Shown here: piece by piece, positions 63,298 through 64,000 of the stretch
Numbering within the stretch: the stretch's first letter is position 1
Layout: each line of letters begins with the position of its first letter
Source: Cylindrotheca closterium
Lineage: Eukaryota > Bacillariophyta > Bacillariophyceae > Bacillariales > Bacillariaceae
Length of the DNA: 64,000 nucleotides
Reading direction: 5' to 3'
NCBI GenBank assembly: GCA_933822405.4
Contig: CAKOGP040001446.1
Coordinates: 168,120 to 232,119 of the forward strand
Position numbers and translations under genes: made by a program
The notes under the pieces: generated by a model
Seen by the model: only the letters and a program-made list of their open reading frames with translations
Database searches by the model: none
Told to the model about the DNA's origin: nothing

Positions 63298-63858
63298 TTC
63301 TATCTGCCAAAACTTTTTTTCTAGAGTCTCTGCCTTCAATTGTTTGAACGCTAAGAAGATGTATTATTATAATATCAATGGCACGATTATTTTTTGAATC
63401 TTCATCTTTCACCTTCAAGTGGAAGGCGTGAACTGAGTCAATGTAGTCGGCCAATCATTTTGTTACTACTTCAGAGTCCCAACGATACATTTTTATGCAA
63501 CTGAGTTTGGATAGCTGGTGCTTGAACGACATGGAATTTTGTTTTATAGTAAAGTGGCACTACGCTGTCACAATGGATGCCGGCTGTATAGAAAGTTGCT
63601 GAATATGGTGATGCATGAGCAGAAACTAACCACCGACAGCAGTGTAAGATTTAGCAGGAGCAACACGCGCCACAGATACGATGAATTGGCAATTCTAAAA
63701 AGAGGAAACATTCAATCTACTGTATGGTTTAAGAAGTCAAAAACTTTAAGAGGATATAAAAGTAACAAAACTTAACGCATTGGCAGTCGGCTGGGAACAG
63801 TAGGTTCTAAAATCATTTTCAAATTCGTCAAAACAGACTCACATACGAGCGAAGAACC
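63298..63858. other. Intergenic spacer
   Basis: About 560 bp. It holds the promoter of the CYP38-like gene and the 3' flank of the edge gene. Short open frames on both strands look random. Confidence 0.45.
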
Positions 63859-64000
63859 CTAATGTTCTTCCTCACTTCCCATCAAAATCGCGGCAGCACA
63901 GGCTCCAATGATAAGTGATGCACCAACGTAATCAGAGGCACCAAATGTTTCTCCCAAAGCGAGAGCGCCAATCAACGCAGCAAACAGAGGCTCTGTTGTC
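63859..64000 (-). CDS. EamA/DMT-family transporter, C-terminal end (partial)
   Basis: The last 46 codons of a minus-strand gene running off the right edge; the stop TAG is at 63861-63859. The visible protein, TTEPLFAALIGALALGETFG then YVGASLIIGACAAAILMG, has the two closing helices of an EamA-domain drug/metabolite transporter. In this family the EP-L-A-L--GE pattern marks the ninth helix. The tail GSEEEH is acidic. Subfamily and substrate cannot be judged from this fragment. Confidence 0.72.
   Translation of the reverse strand, partial: TTEPLFAALIGALALGETFGASDYVGASLIIGACAAAILMGSEEEH

Noticed and set aside
63518..63775. 85-codon plus-strand open frame near the right edge
   Set aside because: It begins at GTG rather than ATG, has random-looking composition and no family similarity.

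Overview
The window looks like nuclear DNA of a photosynthetic stramenopile, most likely a diatom and probably a pennate one. Four things point there. Genes carry short GT-AG introns of about 62-165 bp. Two nuclear genes encode plastid-targeted proteins with a signal peptide followed by an 'A|F' transit motif (Obg GTPase at 20833, CYP38-like cyclophilin at 61668-63297). Several gene families are expanded in diatoms: helicase-associated-domain proteins, BspA-type leucine-rich repeat proteins and a Ty1/copia element of the CoDi type. Genes lie on both strands with short spacers. The species assignment is inference. No rRNA, tRNA or CRISPR was recognised.

Layout. 0.2-7.4 kb: tandem array of three ABCG half-transporters; only the middle copy has an intron. 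8.4-17.8 kb: helicase-associated-domain protein, CobW/COG0523 metallochaperone GTPase, endonuclease/exonuclease/phosphatase-fold protein (split by an assembly gap), glutathione S-transferase, a C-CAP/TPR protein, and a BspA-like LRR protein. 18.2-26 kb: repeat-rich coiled-coil protein, a broken minus-strand gene, plastid Obg, PSMD9 proteasome chaperone, and a macrodomain protein (second assembly gap just upstream). 26.4-32.1 kb: two paralogous BCS1-like AAA ATPases flanking a decayed LRR pseudogene. 33.4-45.3 kb: three tandem seven-transmembrane receptors (A, B, C on the minus strand), with a defective Ty1/copia retroelement inserted between A and B. 46-55.7 kb: possible SPRY-like protein, small putative mitochondrial protein, second LRR pseudogene, 1002-residue acidic repeat protein, PAP2 phosphatase. 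56.2-61.6 kb: nine-exon OSCA/CSC1/TMEM63-type channel. 61.7-63.3 kb: lumenal CYP38-like cyclophilin. At the right edge is the C-terminus of an EamA/DMT transporter.

Genes do not form operons. The visible themes are tandem duplication (ABCG x3, 7TM receptor x3, BCS1 x2, LRR genes and relics) and organelle-targeted housekeeping proteins.

The most unusual signal is inside the retroelement. A 126-bp piece of receptor coding sequence, 125/126 identical to neighbouring receptor B and in sense orientation, sits between the remains of integrase and reverse transcriptase. The two LTRs differ by only two substitutions and one 39-bp indel although the internal genes are heavily broken, which suggests a defective element moved recently in trans. 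Both 10-N gaps are flanked by exact 127-bp duplications and look like unmerged assembly overlaps rather than missing sequence.
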